DNA of 64,000 nucleotides from an uncultured Bacteroidia bacterium (GCA_902798975.1 CADBYT010000003.1:1-64000), one strand, 5' to 3'. Positions 25,902 to 34,732 are shown, numbered from the stretch's first letter. A program made the numbers and translations. The notes: generated by a model not told the origin, from the sequence alone.

Positions 25902-27141
25902 GTCCTTATCCCCCTGGTGGTGGGTCCCCACGCTCTACTTCGCAGAGGGCATCCCCTACTTCATCGTCAACGTGATCTCCGTCACGATGTTCAAGCGCCT
26001 CGGCATGCCGAACGGCGACCTGGCCATGTACACGTCCCTGCTCTACCTGCCCTGGGTCATCAAGCCCCTGTGGAGCCCCTTCGTGGACGTGATCCGCACC
26101 AAGCGCTGGTGGATCCTGCTGATGCAGCTGTTCTGCACGGCGGGCTTTGCCGCCCTGGCGCTGAGCGTCAGTCCGGACGTGTTCGGCTGGTCGCTGGTCA
26201 TTTTCTACGTCATCGCCTTCGCCTCCGCGACGCACGACATCGCCGCGGACGGCTTTTATATGATTGCCCTGGAGCAGAAGCAGCAGGCCACCTTCGTGGG
26301 TATACGCAGCACCTTCTACCGCATCGCCTCGGTCTTCGGGCAGGGGGTCATCGTCGTGCTGGCCGGTGTGCTGGAGGAGCGGCTCGGCGTCATTCCCCGC
26401 GCCTGGAGCATCACCCTGCTCGTCTCCGCCGTCCTCTTCGGCCTCATCACCCTCTGGCACACCCGCTTCCTGCCGAAGGTTGAAGGAGATTCGCCGATCA
26501 AGTCGGCGAATGACGTAGCGAAGGAATTTGCAGAAGCCTGGGTAACCTTCTTTAAAAAACCGGGCGTATGGCTGGCAATCGTGTTCATGCTGCTGTACCG
26601 CCTGCCGGAGGCCTTCTCCGTCAAGATGCTGACTCCCTTCCTGCTGGATCCCGTCGAGGCCGGCGGCCTGGGGCTGAGTACGGCGCAGAGCGGCCTGGTC
26701 TACGGCACCGTGGGCGTGATCGCCCTGACCGTGGGCGGCATCCTGGGCGGCCTCTTCGCCGCGAAATTCGGCCTGCGCAAGTCCATGTGGCCCATGTCCA
26801 TGGCACTCGCACTACCCTGCGCGGCGTATCTTATTCTCGCCCTCGTGCAACCTTCCGCCCTCTGGAGCATCTTCTTATTGGTCGCCATCGACCAGTTCGG
26901 CTACGGCTTCGGCTTCACGGCGTACATGCTCTATATGATGCAGTTCTCCGAAGGCGGGTTCAAAACCTCGCACTACGCCATCTGCACGGCCTTCATGGCC
27001 CTCTCGATGATGGTTCCGGGCCTCTTCGCCGGCTGGATGCAGGAGGCGCTCGGCTATGTTGGATTCTTTATTGTCGTCATGATATGTTGTCTCGCCACCA
27101 TTACCGTCACATTCTTTGCGCGGCGGCGCTGCTCCTCCTAG
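25891..27141 (+). CDS. AmpG-like MFS permease
   Basis: A 416-residue major facilitator with about 12 hydrophobic helices. The opening WWWVPTLYFAEGIPYFIVN and the AFASATHDIAADGFYMIAL helix are typical of the AmpG/PAT group that imports anhydromuropeptides, and FYRIASVFGQG follows. The context (SpoIID-type enzyme upstream, NamZ-type exo-muramidase downstream) supports import of peptidoglycan fragments such as MurNAc derivatives. The cytoplasmic loop between TM6 and TM7 carries a 35-bp palindromic element encoding GDSPIKSAND. The start overlaps the SpoIID gene by 11 bases and the end overlaps NamZ by 58. Confidence 0.85.
   Translation: MSNKSLSPWWWVPTLYFAEGIPYFIVNVISVTMFKRLGMPNGDLAMYTSLLYLPWVIKPLWSPFVDVIRTKRWWILLMQLFCTAGFAALALSVSPDVFGWSLVIFYVIAFASATHDIAADGFYMIALEQKQQATFVGIRSTFYRIASVFGQGVIVVLAGVLEERLGVIPRAWSITLLVSAVLFGLITLWHTRFLPKVEGDSPIKSANDVAKEFAEAWVTFFKKPGVWLAIVFMLLYRLPEAFSVKMLTPFLLDPVEAGGLGLSTAQSGLVYGTVGVIALTVGGILGGLFAAKFGLRKSMWPMSMALALPCAAYLILALVQPSALWSIFLLVAIDQFGYGFGFTAYMLYMMQFSEGGFKTSHYAICTAFMALSMMVPGLFAGWMQEALGYVGFFIVVMICCLATITVTFFARRRCSS
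26481..26515 (+). repeat. Palindromic protein-coding element, copy 2
   Basis: Exact 35-bp duplicate of 22859-22893, with the same 9-bp stem and TCAAG loop, read in the same frame as GDSPIKSAND. It lies in the central cytoplasmic loop of the permease, a site tolerant of insertions. Confidence 0.85.
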
Positions 27142-28349
27142 GAGTCTCCGCCCTCGCGGCACCCCGGGTCAAGCCGGGCATCGAAGTCCTGCGCGACCGC
27201 GGTTTCGCGGGCCTGGAAGGCAAGCGCGTCGGCCTGGTCACCAACCCGTCCGGTGTCGACAGCCAGCTGCGTTCCACCATCGACATCCTCTTCGAGGCGC
27301 CGAACGTGAAGCTCGTGGCGCTCTACGCCCCGGAACACGGCGTGCGCGGAGACGTCTATGCCGGCGGCAAGGTGGAATCCGGGAAAGACGAGCACACCGG
27401 CCTGCCGGTGCACTCCCTTTTCGGAAATACCCGCCAGCCCACCCGGGAGATGCTGCAGGGCGTCGACATCATGGTGTACGACATCCAGGACGTGGGCAGC
27501 CGCTCCTATACCTTCATCTCCACGCTGGGCCTGGTGATGCGCACCTGCGCCGAGATGGGCATCCCGGTGATGGTCCTCGACCGTCCCAATCCGCTGGGCG
27601 GCAACAAGGTGGAGGGTCCGCTCGTGCGCGACGGTTATCATTCTTTCGTCAGCCAGTACAAGATCCCTTACGTCTACGGCCTCACCGTGGGCGAGCTCGC
27701 CACGCTCATCAACGAGGAGGGCCTCAACTGCGGCCAGAACGGCAAGGCCGCTCCGCTGAAATGCAAACTGACCGTGATTCCGATGGAGGGCTGGACGCGC
27801 GACATGCTCTTCAACGACACCGGACTGCCCTGGATCCTGCCTTCGCCCAACATCCCCTACGCCGAGACGGCCATCTGCTACCCCTCCGCCGGCCTCTGCG
27901 GCGAGATGTACAACTACCTCCACATCGGCATCGGCTATACCCTCCCCTTCGGCACCTTCGCCGAGGAGTGGGTGGACGCCGACAAACTCAAGGAGAAACT
28001 GGACAGCTACCACGTGCCGGGCGTGGCCTGGAGGACCATCCACTACCAACCGATTTCCGGCCGCCTCAACGGCAAGCTGATCCACGGCGTACAGTATTAT
28101 TATACGGACTACGAAGCCGCCACCCTCACGCTCACCCAGTTCTACGTGATGCAGGCGGTCTGGGAACTGTATCAGAAAAACCCCATTGCAGCGGGCTCTG
28201 ACAGGCTTTCCATGTTCAACAAGGTTTGCGGCACAGACTTTGTCAGTAAAACGTTTGGACAGACGATGAAAGTCTCGGACATCGCAGATTTCTGGTCCGC
28301 GGACGTCCCCGCTTTCAAAGCCCTGTCCAAAAAGTATTACATTTACTAA
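27084..28349 (+). CDS. Exo-beta-N-acetylmuramidase (NamZ family, DUF1343/GH171)
   Basis: A 421-residue exported protein. The signal is MLSRHHYRHILCAAALLLLGVSALA. The DUF1343 core is clear: VKPGIEVLRDRGFAGLEGKRVGLVTNPSGVD, ALYAPEHGVRGD, YDIQDVGSRSYTFISTL, VLDRPNPLGG, FNDTGLPWILPSPNIP. Bacillus NamZ (YbbC) releases MurNAc from non-reducing ends of peptidoglycan chains; the Tannerella homologue belongs to a MurNAc salvage system. The ATG at 27084 lies within the permease gene (58-base overlap) and provides the signal peptide. With the AmpG-like permease it forms a likely wall-recycling pair. Confidence 0.88.
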   Translation: MLSRHHYRHILCAAALLLLGVSALAAPRVKPGIEVLRDRGFAGLEGKRVGLVTNPSGVDSQLRSTIDILFEAPNVKLVALYAPEHGVRGDVYAGGKVESGKDEHTGLPVHSLFGNTRQPTREMLQGVDIMVYDIQDVGSRSYTFISTLGLVMRTCAEMGIPVMVLDRPNPLGGNKVEGPLVRDGYHSFVSQYKIPYVYGLTVGELATLINEEGLNCGQNGKAAPLKCKLTVIPMEGWTRDMLFNDTGLPWILPSPNIPYAETAICYPSAGLCGEMYNYLHIGIGYTLPFGTFAEEWVDADKLKEKLDSYHVPGVAWRTIHYQPISGRLNGKLIHGVQYYYTDYEAATLTLTQFYVMQAVWELYQKNPIAAGSDRLSMFNKVCGTDFVSKTFGQTMKVSDIADFWSADVPAFKALSKKYYIY

Positions 28350-28361
28350 AATCACACAATT

Positions 28362-29753
28362 ATGAAACGCTTGACCACACTCTCCCTGATCGCAATAGCC
28401 GCAGCGGCTATGATCGCGGTCCCCGTAGACGCTCAGACCAGGGGCGGCAGCAATTCCCGCGGTGGATCGGGCGGCGGCAATTCCCGCAACAGCGGCGGCA
28501 CCCGTCCTTCCTCTTCGATGTCCGCTCCTTCTTCCCAGCCGAGAAGTTCCGGCCAGTCCGGAAATACCAAGGGCCTCGGTTCCGTGAACCGGAACTCCCA
28601 GCCCGCAGCACCTTCCCATAGCACCCAACCGCAGATGCAGCCGCGAACGAACTCGCAGCCGCGCCAGCAGACCCAGCCGCGTACCCAGCCGCAGCAGCAG
28701 CCGAAGGCACAGCCTCAGGCGCAACCGCAGCAGCCGAAGACGCAGCCTCAGCAGCCGAAGGCCCGGCCGCAGGACCAGCCTTCCCGCCAGCCCTCCCGCA
28801 GCGGCAGCAATGTCCGCAGACAGGAGCCGGCCCCTGCTCCGCAGAACCGCCAGAGCCCCAATCAGCCGGGCGGCAGCATCAACCGCAACCAGCCCCAGCC
28901 GGGCATGAGCGTCAAGCCTGATGCTCCGAGAACCGTCCGCGATCGTCCGGGCACCCCGCGCAACTTCGAGGGCGGCCGCGAGCCGCACCACATCCAGATG
29001 CACCCGGGCCCCGGCCACAACATGGAGCGCATCCCGCCGCGTCACCGCGACCCGATGCCGTTCGGACGGGCAGTCCGCTTCTGGGACGGCGGCCGCCACT
29101 ACTTCGGCTACCGCGTCTCCTACCTGCCTTCCCGCTACAGCCGGGTGGACTACTGGGGCGTCCCCTATTACCTGGTTGACGGCATCTACTACCGCTACTA
29201 CCGCGGACACTACTACGTCAGCCGTCCTCCGTTCGGGGTCGTCGTCGACGCGGTGCTGGACAACATCCTCTACAGCGTCTGCAACTTCGCCTACTACTAC
29301 GACGTGTACAACACGTACCGTACGATCAACGAGAACGCCCGGACCATCGCCAGCCAGAACGAAACCATAGCGGCCAACAACGCCACGATCGCCCGCCAGA
29401 ATGCGGACATCGCGCTCAACAGCGACCGCGCGGCCAAGTCCTACAAGGAGGCTGACCGGCTGGGCCTGGTGCAGAGCTACGCCGACGCCGGCACGGAATA
29501 CTTCTACCAGGACGGCGTGTTCTTCATCAAGGACAAGAACGGCAAGTACGTGACCATCGTCCCGCCCGCGGGCGCCCTGGTCCAGGAACTGCCGGACGAC
29601 TACGACACCATCACCCTCGACGGCGAGGAGTACTACAAGGTGGATGACACCGTGTACAAACTCACCATCATCGACGGTTCGCCTTACTTCGAGGTGCTCG
29701 GTCAGCTGACCGGCCCGCTCGCCCAGCAGTACGATCTTTACGATACGCTGTAG
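28362..29753 (+). CDS. DUF6515-like secreted protein with Pro/Gln-rich domain
   Basis: A 463-residue protein. Signal peptide 1-25 (VPVDAQ). Residues 26-200 are low-complexity, rich in Gln, Pro, Ser, Gly and Arg (QPQQQPKAQPQAQ-type runs). Residues about 225-300 are rich in Tyr/Gly (VDYWGVPYYLVDGIYYRYYRG) and fit the DUF6515 type. A coiled stretch follows with alternating N-A-x-I repeats (NETIAANNATIARQNADIA), and the C-terminal beta domain ends in YDLYDTL. Probably an envelope or surface structural protein; no enzymatic motif. It lies between namZ and murI and its stop overlaps the murI GTG (TAGTG). Confidence 0.7.
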   Translation: MKRLTTLSLIAIAAAAMIAVPVDAQTRGGSNSRGGSGGGNSRNSGGTRPSSSMSAPSSQPRSSGQSGNTKGLGSVNRNSQPAAPSHSTQPQMQPRTNSQPRQQTQPRTQPQQQPKAQPQAQPQQPKTQPQQPKARPQDQPSRQPSRSGSNVRRQEPAPAPQNRQSPNQPGGSINRNQPQPGMSVKPDAPRTVRDRPGTPRNFEGGREPHHIQMHPGPGHNMERIPPRHRDPMPFGRAVRFWDGGRHYFGYRVSYLPSRYSRVDYWGVPYYLVDGIYYRYYRGHYYVSRPPFGVVVDAVLDNILYSVCNFAYYYDVYNTYRTINENARTIASQNETIAANNATIARQNADIALNSDRAAKSYKEADRLGLVQSYADAGTEYFYQDGVFFIKDKNGKYVTIVPPAGALVQELPDDYDTITLDGEEYYKVDDTVYKLTIIDGSPYFEVLGQLTGPLAQQYDLYDTL

Positions 29754-30517
29754 TGGCGACGATAGGCATATTCGATTCAGGTTCGGGAGGACTTTCGGTA
29801 TTGAAGGAAATACGGAAGGTCCTCCCTTCCGAACATTTTATCTATTACTCCGACAACGCCCACTGCCCTTACGGGGAGAAGAGCCCGGAGTACATCCAGG
29901 ACCGCGCCCGCGCCATCACGCGACTGCTGATGGACCGTGGCGCGGATGTCATTGTGGTGGCCTGCAACACGGCCACCGGCGCTGCCATCGCCACCCTGCG
30001 CGCGGAGTTCGACATTCCCTTCATCGGGATGGAGCCGGCAGTGAAGCCGGCGGCGCTCGGAACGCGCAGCGGCGTGATCGGCGTGCTGGCGACCGTCGGC
30101 ACGCTCAAGGCATCCAAGTACCTGAACACAAAAGAATTATATCAGGATAACGTGCGTATCGAGGAGCACGTCGGCGAGGGCTTCGTGCAGCTGGTCGAAC
30201 GCGGCGAGCTGGACGGTCCCGAGGTGGAGCGCATCGTCCGCGCCAGCCTGCAGCCCCTGCTGGACGCCGGGGCCGACACCATCGTGCTCGGCTGTACGCA
30301 CTACCCCTTCCTGCGGCCCGTCATCGAGCGCATCGCAGGCCCCGACGTCCGCGTGATCGATCCCGCACCCGCCGTCGCCCGGCAGGTCGTCCATATTCTT
30401 ACTGAACGCGGTCTGATCAATAGTCATTCCGGGCTTGACCCGGAGTCCCCCTCCCTCGAGCTGCTGAGCTCCGGCGACCCGACGACCCTCCACGCCCTCG
30501 CTGCCACCCTTAACTAA
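29753..30517 (+). CDS. murI: Glutamate racemase
   Basis: Cofactor-independent racemase making D-glutamate for peptidoglycan. A 254-residue protein with IGIFDSGSGGLSVLKEI, SDNAHCPYG, VVACNTATG (first catalytic Cys) and LGCTHYPFL (second catalytic Cys). The start is GTG at 29753, overlapping the stop of the preceding gene by one base. The last about 30 residues (NSHSGLDPESPSLELL...) do not belong to the family fold: they are the translation of a palindromic element read on the opposite strand to copies 1 and 2, an in-frame C-terminal extension. Confidence 0.95.
   Translation: MATIGIFDSGSGGLSVLKEIRKVLPSEHFIYYSDNAHCPYGEKSPEYIQDRARAITRLLMDRGADVIVVACNTATGAAIATLRAEFDIPFIGMEPAVKPAALGTRSGVIGVLATVGTLKASKYLNTKELYQDNVRIEEHVGEGFVQLVERGELDGPEVERIVRASLQPLLDAGADTIVLGCTHYPFLRPVIERIAGPDVRVIDPAPAVARQVVHILTERGLINSHSGLDPESPSLELLSSGDPTTLHALAATLN
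30423..30449 (-). repeat. Palindromic protein-coding element, copy 3 (diverged, inverted)
   Basis: GTCATTCCGGGCTTGACCCGG and following bases. The loop CTTGA is the reverse complement of TCAAG in copies 1 and 2, and the GTCATTC flank is the complement of GAATGAC. The stem arms are CCGGG/CCCGG instead of CGCCGA/TCGGCG. It codes SHSGLDPESP at the murI C-terminus. Confidence 0.75.
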
Positions 30518-30553
30518 TGCCCTGTTTTTAGTAAAAGGATGTCAATCAATTGA

Positions 30554-30597
30554 TTATGAAAGTAACCGGCGTCATTTGGCACCGGTTACTTTCATAA
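30554..30597. repeat. Perfect 16-bp inverted repeat between murI and prfB
   Basis: TTATGAAAGTAACCGG and CCGGTTACTTTCATAA are exact complements around a 12-base loop. Just upstream is a second palindrome, AATCAATTGATT (30543-30554). There is no T-run on the plus strand, so it may be a transcript-end stabiliser, a terminator or a protein site. Confidence 0.75.
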
Positions 30598-30650
30598 CAG
30601 AAACATTATCAACCAAATACAAAAAACGGCAAGCATTCAAAAAGATTGAT

Positions 30651-30658
30651 TATCTTTG
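30651..30658 (+). promoter_or_regulatory. -7 box immediately before prfB
   Basis: TATCTTTG, exact, 6 bases before the prfB ATG. It predicts a leaderless or nearly leaderless transcript. No good TTTG at -33. Confidence 0.5.
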
Positions 30659-30664
30659 TAGTCT

Positions 30665-31732
30665 ATGATAAGTCAGGAACAAATCAAAGACTTGCAGGAG
30701 CGGGCCAGGACGCTCCGGGAGTGCCTGTCCATCGAGAAGAAGCGGGCGGAGGTGCAGGAGAAGGAACAGCAGAGCCAGGCCCCGGACTTCTGGGACGATC
30801 CGAAGCAGGCCGAGACCTTTCTGAAGGGCCTCAGCGGCTTGAAAGCCTGGGTGGTCGCCTTCGACAAGGCCCGGACCGCCGTCGACGACCTGGAGGTCCT
30901 GCAGGAGCTGGATCCCGAAGGGACGGATATCGACGAGGCCTACAAGCAGGCCTGCTCGCTGATCGAAGATCTCGAACTCAAGAATATGCTGGGCGCGGAG
31001 GGCGACAACCTCGGCGCCGTCCTCACGATCAATTCCGGCGCCGGCGGCACCGAAGCCAACGACTGGAGCGCCATGCTGATGCGTATGTACATGCGCTGGG
31101 GCGAGCGCAATGGGTATAAGATGACCGTGACCGAGGAGATCGAAGGCGACGAGACCGGCATCAAGTCCTGCACCATCCAGTACGAAGGCGACTACGCCTA
31201 CGGCTACCTCAAGGCCGAGTCCGGCGTGCACCGCCTCGTGCGCATCTCCCCTTTCAATGCCCAGGGCAAGCGCCAGACCACATTCAGTTCCGTGTTCGTG
31301 TATCCGCTCGTGGACGACAGCATCAACATCGAGATCAGTCCCTCAGACATCGAGTGGGACACCTTCCGCTCCGGCGGCCACGGCGGCCAGAATGTCAACA
31401 AGGTGGAGACCGGCGTGCGCGTACGGCACCTGCCGACCGGCATCACGGTCGAGAACACTGAGACCCGCAGCCAGCAGGACAACCGCCAGCGGGCGCTGAC
31501 CATCCTGAAATCCCGCCTCTACGACATCGAGCTCAAGAAGCGCCAGGAGAAGCAGGCCGAGCTCGAGGGCCAGAAGCGCAAGATCGAATGGGGCTCGCAG
31601 ATCCGCTCCTATGTCCTGCACCCCTACAAAATGGTCAAGGACCTGCGCACCGGCTGGGAGACCGCCGACACGCAGGGCGTCCTGGACGGCGACCTCAATG
31701 ACTTCATGAAAGAATTCTTAATGCACAACTAA
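30665..31732 (+). CDS. prfB: Peptide chain release factor 2
   Basis: Class I release factor that reads UGA and UAA. A 355-residue protein with the SPF tripeptide in [18 protein letters not shown] and the catalytic GGQ in [17 protein letters not shown]. The N-terminal coiled segment ([21 protein letters not shown]) is continuous: the programmed +1 frameshift at an in-frame UGA near codon 25, found in many bacteria, is absent. Start at 30665 (MISQEQIKD). Fumarase follows 4 bases later, so the two are probably co-transcribed. Confidence 0.97.
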   Translation: MISQEQIKDLQERARTLRECLSIEKKRAEVQEKEQQSQAPDFWDDPKQAETFLKGLSGLKAWVVAFDKARTAVDDLEVLQELDPEGTDIDEAYKQACSLIEDLELKNMLGAEGDNLGAVLTINSGAGGTEANDWSAMLMRMYMRWGERNGYKMTVTEEIEGDETGIKSCTIQYEGDYAYGYLKAESGVHRLVRISPFNAQGKRQTTFSSVFVYPLVDDSINIEISPSDIEWDTFRSGGHGGQNVNKVETGVRVRHLPTGITVENTETRSQQDNRQRALTILKSRLYDIELKKRQEKQAELEGQKRKIEWGSQIRSYVLHPYKMVKDLRTGWETADTQGVLDGDLNDFMKEFLMHN

Positions 31733-31736
31733 CGAT

Positions 31737-33362
31737 ATGGCAGATTTCAAATACGCACCGATGTTCCAGCTGGGCGCCGATCCCACTGAGTACTACAAGA
31801 TCCCGGGCTCTGAGCAATACGTCTCCACGGGCGACTTCGAAGGACACAAGATCCTGAAGATCAAGAAAGAAGGCCTCACCGTGATGGCCAACACCGCCTT
31901 CCGCGATGTCAGCTTCCTGCTGCGCCGCTCGCACAACGAGCAGGTCGCGAAGATCCTCCGCGATCCCGAAGCTTCCGAGAACGACAAATACGTGGCCCTG
32001 ACCTTCCTGCGCAATGCGGAAGTGGCTGCGAAGGGCAAGCTCCCGCTCTGCCAGGACACCGGCACCGCCATCATCCACGGCGAGAAAGGCCAGCAGGTCT
32101 GGACGGGCTACTGCGACGAAGAAGCCCTCAGCCTCGGCGTCTTCAAGACCTATACGGAAGAGAATCTCCGCTATAGCCAGAACGCCCCGCTGGACATGTA
32201 CAAGGAAGTCAACACCAAGTGCAACCTCCCGGCCCAGATTGACATCGAGGCCGCGGAAGGCGCCGAATACCGCTTCCTCTGCGTGACCAAGGGCGGCGGC
32301 TCCGCCAACAAGACCTACCTTTACCAGGAGACCAAGGCCCGCATCCAGAATCCCGGCACGCTCGTCCCCTTCCTCGTGGAGAAGATGCGCTCGCTGGGCA
32401 CGGCGGCCTGCCCGCCCTACCACATCGCCATCGTGATCGGCGGCACCTCCGCCGAGAAGAACCTCCTGACGGTGAAGCTCGCCTCCACCCACTATTATGA
32501 CGGCCTGCCCACCACGGGCGACGAGACCGGCCGCGCCTTCCGCGACGTCGAGCTGGAAGCCCAGTTGCTCGAGGAGACCCGCAAGATCGGCCTCGGCGCG
32601 CAGTTCGGCGGCAAGTACATGGCCCACGACGTGCGCGTCGTCCGCCTGCCGCGCCACGGCGCCAGCTGCCCCATCGGCCTCGGCGTGAGCTGCTCGGCCG
32701 ACCGCAACATCAAGGCGAAGATCAACGCCGACGGCATCTGGATCGAGAAAATGGACGACAAGCCCTACGAGCTGATACCCGAGGAACTCCGTCAGGCCGG
32801 CGAAGGCGAAGCCGTCAAGATCAACCTCGACCAGCCGATGAAGGACATCCTCGCAGAGCTCACCAAATATCCGGTCAGCACGCGCCTGAGCCTGAACGGC
32901 ACCATCATCGTGGGCCGCGACATCGCCCACGCCAAGATCAAGGCCCGCCTGGACGCAGGCGAGGAAATGCCGCAGTACCTCAAGGACCACCCGATCTACT
33001 ACGCCGGTCCCGCCAAGACCCCGGCCGGCATGGCCTGCGGTTCCATGGGTCCGACCACGGCCGGCCGCATGGATCCCTATGTGGACGAATTCCAGGACCA
33101 CGGCGGCTCGATGATCATGCTCGCCAAGGGCAACCGCGCCCAGTGCGTGACCGACGCCTGCAAGAAGCACGGCGGCTTCTACCTCGGCTCCATCGGCGGC
33201 CCCGCCGCCATCCTGGCACAGAACAACATCAAGAGCATCGAGTGCGTGGAGTATCCCGAGCTCGGCATGGAGGCCATCTGGAAGATCAAGGTCGAGGATT
33301 TCCCCGCGTTCATCCTCGTGGACGACAAGGGCAACGACTTCTTCAAGCAGCTCGGCCTGTAA
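31737..33362 (+). CDS. Fumarate hydratase, class I (4Fe-4S)
   Basis: Oxygen-sensitive fumarase interconverting fumarate and malate, part of the reductive branch of the TCA cycle used by anaerobic Bacteroidetes for succinate formation. At 541 residues it combines the alpha domain ([11 protein letters not shown] with cluster ligand C105; [12 protein letters not shown]) and beta domain ([47 protein letters not shown]) in one chain. Further conserved cysteines are in [10 protein letters not shown]. Lies between prfB and serB with very short gaps. Confidence 0.95.
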   Translation: MADFKYAPMFQLGADPTEYYKIPGSEQYVSTGDFEGHKILKIKKEGLTVMANTAFRDVSFLLRRSHNEQVAKILRDPEASENDKYVALTFLRNAEVAAKGKLPLCQDTGTAIIHGEKGQQVWTGYCDEEALSLGVFKTYTEENLRYSQNAPLDMYKEVNTKCNLPAQIDIEAAEGAEYRFLCVTKGGGSANKTYLYQETKARIQNPGTLVPFLVEKMRSLGTAACPPYHIAIVIGGTSAEKNLLTVKLASTHYYDGLPTTGDETGRAFRDVELEAQLLEETRKIGLGAQFGGKYMAHDVRVVRLPRHGASCPIGLGVSCSADRNIKAKINADGIWIEKMDDKPYELIPEELRQAGEGEAVKINLDQPMKDILAELTKYPVSTRLSLNGTIIVGRDIAHAKIKARLDAGEEMPQYLKDHPIYYAGPAKTPAGMACGSMGPTTAGRMDPYVDEFQDHGGSMIMLAKGNRAQCVTDACKKHGGFYLGSIGGPAAILAQNNIKSIECVEYPELGMEAIWKIKVEDFPAFILVDDKGNDFFKQLGL

Positions 33363-33373
33363 GATAAAACGTC

Positions 33374-34591
33374 ATGATCGAAATCATCCAAGTCAACATC
33401 TCCGGCGAGGACAAGCCTGGCTTGACCACGGCCCTCACCTCCATCCTGGCGCAGTACGACGCGACCATCCTGGACATCGGCCAGGAGAACATCCACAAGT
33501 CGCTGACCCTGGGCATCCTCTTCCTGACCACCCCGGAGAAGTCCGGGTTCATCATGAAGGATCTCCTGTTCAAGGCCTCCGAGCTGGGTGTGCAGATCCG
33601 CTTCACGCCCATCGAGCGGGAGGCCTACGACGCCTGGGTGGCCCGCCAGGGCAAGAACCGCTACATCGTGACCCTGCTGGGCCGCACGGTGACGGCCCGC
33701 CAGATTGCGGATGTGACCGCGGTCATTTTCCGCTTCGGACTCAACATCGACGCCATCCGGCGCCTGACCGGCCGGCCGCCGATCGAGGGCGTGGACGAGC
33801 GCGCCGCCAAGGCCTGCATCGAAATCTCCGTGCGCGGAATGCTCGGCGACGAAGAGCGCGCAGCGATGCAGAATGCTCTGCTGGGCCTGCCGAAGAGCGG
33901 CTTGGACATTTCCTTCCAGAAGGATGACATCTACCGGCGTTCCCGCCGGCTCATTTGCTTCGACATGGATTCCACGCTCGTGCACACCGAGTGTATCGAC
34001 GAGTTGGCCGCCCGTGCCGGCGTCGGGGACCAGGTCAAGGCCATCACGGCCCGGGCGATGCGCGGCGAGATCGATTTCACGGAGAGCTTTACGCAGCGCG
34101 TGGCCCTGCTCAAGGGGCTGGACGTGAACGTCATGGAGGAGATTGCGCACAATCTGCCCTTCAACGAGGGGCTGGAGCGCATGATGAAGATTCTCAAGAT
34201 GGTGGGCTACAAGACCGCCATCCTTTCCGGCGGATTCACCTTTTTCGGGAAATACCTGCAGCAGAAGTTCGGCTTCGACTATGTCTATGCCAACGAGCTG
34301 GAAATCGTGGACGGCAAGCTCACGGGCAGGTACGTGGGGGATGTGGTGGACGGCCGGCGCAAGGCCGAGCTGCTGCGTCTGCTATGCCAGGTGGAGAACA
34401 TCAATCTGGCGCAGTCGGTGGCTGTCGGCGACGGCGCCAACGATCTGCCGATGCTTTCGCTGGCGGGCCTGGGCATCGCCTATCATGCCAAGCCCAAGGT
34501 GCAGGCGAACGCCCAGCAGAACATCACCTCCATCGGCCTCGACGGCATCCTGTACTTCCTCGGTCTCAAAGATTCGCAGATTGATCCGTAA
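33374..34591 (+). CDS. serB: Phosphoserine phosphatase with N-terminal ACT domains
   Basis: Final step of serine synthesis. The 405-residue length reflects about 175 residues of two ACT-like domains (IIQVNISGEDKPGLTTALTS at the N-terminus; then RYIVTLLGRTVTARQIADVT), followed by the HAD phosphatase. Motif I is FDMDSTLV with D197 and D199, ILSGGFTFFGKYL is motif II, and GDGANDLPML is motif IV. The ACT domains suggest amino-acid feedback control. It follows fumarase by 11 bases and is followed by a GC-rich hairpin. Confidence 0.95.
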   Translation: MIEIIQVNISGEDKPGLTTALTSILAQYDATILDIGQENIHKSLTLGILFLTTPEKSGFIMKDLLFKASELGVQIRFTPIEREAYDAWVARQGKNRYIVTLLGRTVTARQIADVTAVIFRFGLNIDAIRRLTGRPPIEGVDERAAKACIEISVRGMLGDEERAAMQNALLGLPKSGLDISFQKDDIYRRSRRLICFDMDSTLVHTECIDELAARAGVGDQVKAITARAMRGEIDFTESFTQRVALLKGLDVNVMEEIAHNLPFNEGLERMMKILKMVGYKTAILSGGFTFFGKYLQQKFGFDYVYANELEIVDGKLTGRYVGDVVDGRRKAELLRLLCQVENINLAQSVAVGDGANDLPMLSLAGLGIAYHAKPKVQANAQQNITSIGLDGILYFLGLKDSQIDP

Positions 34592-34598
34592 TCTCCGC

Positions 34599-34615
34599 CC
34601 GTCCCCTGCGGACGG
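34599..34615 (+). terminator. Hairpin after serB
   Basis: CCGTCC / GGACGG with a 5-base loop, 8 bases past the stop, followed a little later by ATTATTTTT. Likely terminator of the prfB-fumarase-serB unit. Confidence 0.55.
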
Positions 34616-34617
34616 CC

Positions 34618-34658
34618 GGAAATTATTTTTCGTGCAGTAGCGCGAAAAACCAATTTCC
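34618..34658. repeat. Interrupted inverted repeat upstream of tRNA-Leu
   Basis: GGAAATT and TTTTTCG pair with CGAAAAA and AATTTCC around a 10-base loop, with 1-2 unpaired bases between the two stem blocks. It may be a second, bidirectional terminator; no gene is seen in 34592-34732. Confidence 0.5.
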
Positions 34659-34712
34659 GCTCCGCCCTCCACGACGCCAACGCGCGGGCGGAGATGCATG
34701 CCGTTTTTTTGC

Positions 34713-34720
34713 TATATTTG
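34713..34720 (+). promoter_or_regulatory. -7 box of tRNA-Leu copy 1
   Basis: TATATTTG, 12 bases before the first base of the tRNA. No consensus -33. Confidence 0.5.
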
Positions 34721-34732
34721 CAGTCCGCAAAT

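Noticed and set aside
23727..25931. Long minus-strand open frame opposite the SpoIID fusion (and similar frames at 27138-29210, 57872-60064, 7738-9603)
   Set aside because: Composition shadows with Arg/Gly/His-rich or Leu/Gly/Val-rich sequence and no recognisable domains; the sense-strand genes are well supported.
27160..27185. CCCGG-GTCAAG-CCGGG at the NamZ signal/mature boundary, looking like a fourth palindromic element
   Set aside because: The encoded VKPGIEVL is conserved in the DUF1343 family, the arms and flanks do not fit fully (no GAATGAC), and a coding origin explains it.
30543..30554. AATCAATTGATT as part of the tonB-type TTGATTATCA sites
   Set aside because: Similarity is limited to an AT-rich 7-base core; the other blocks are absent.
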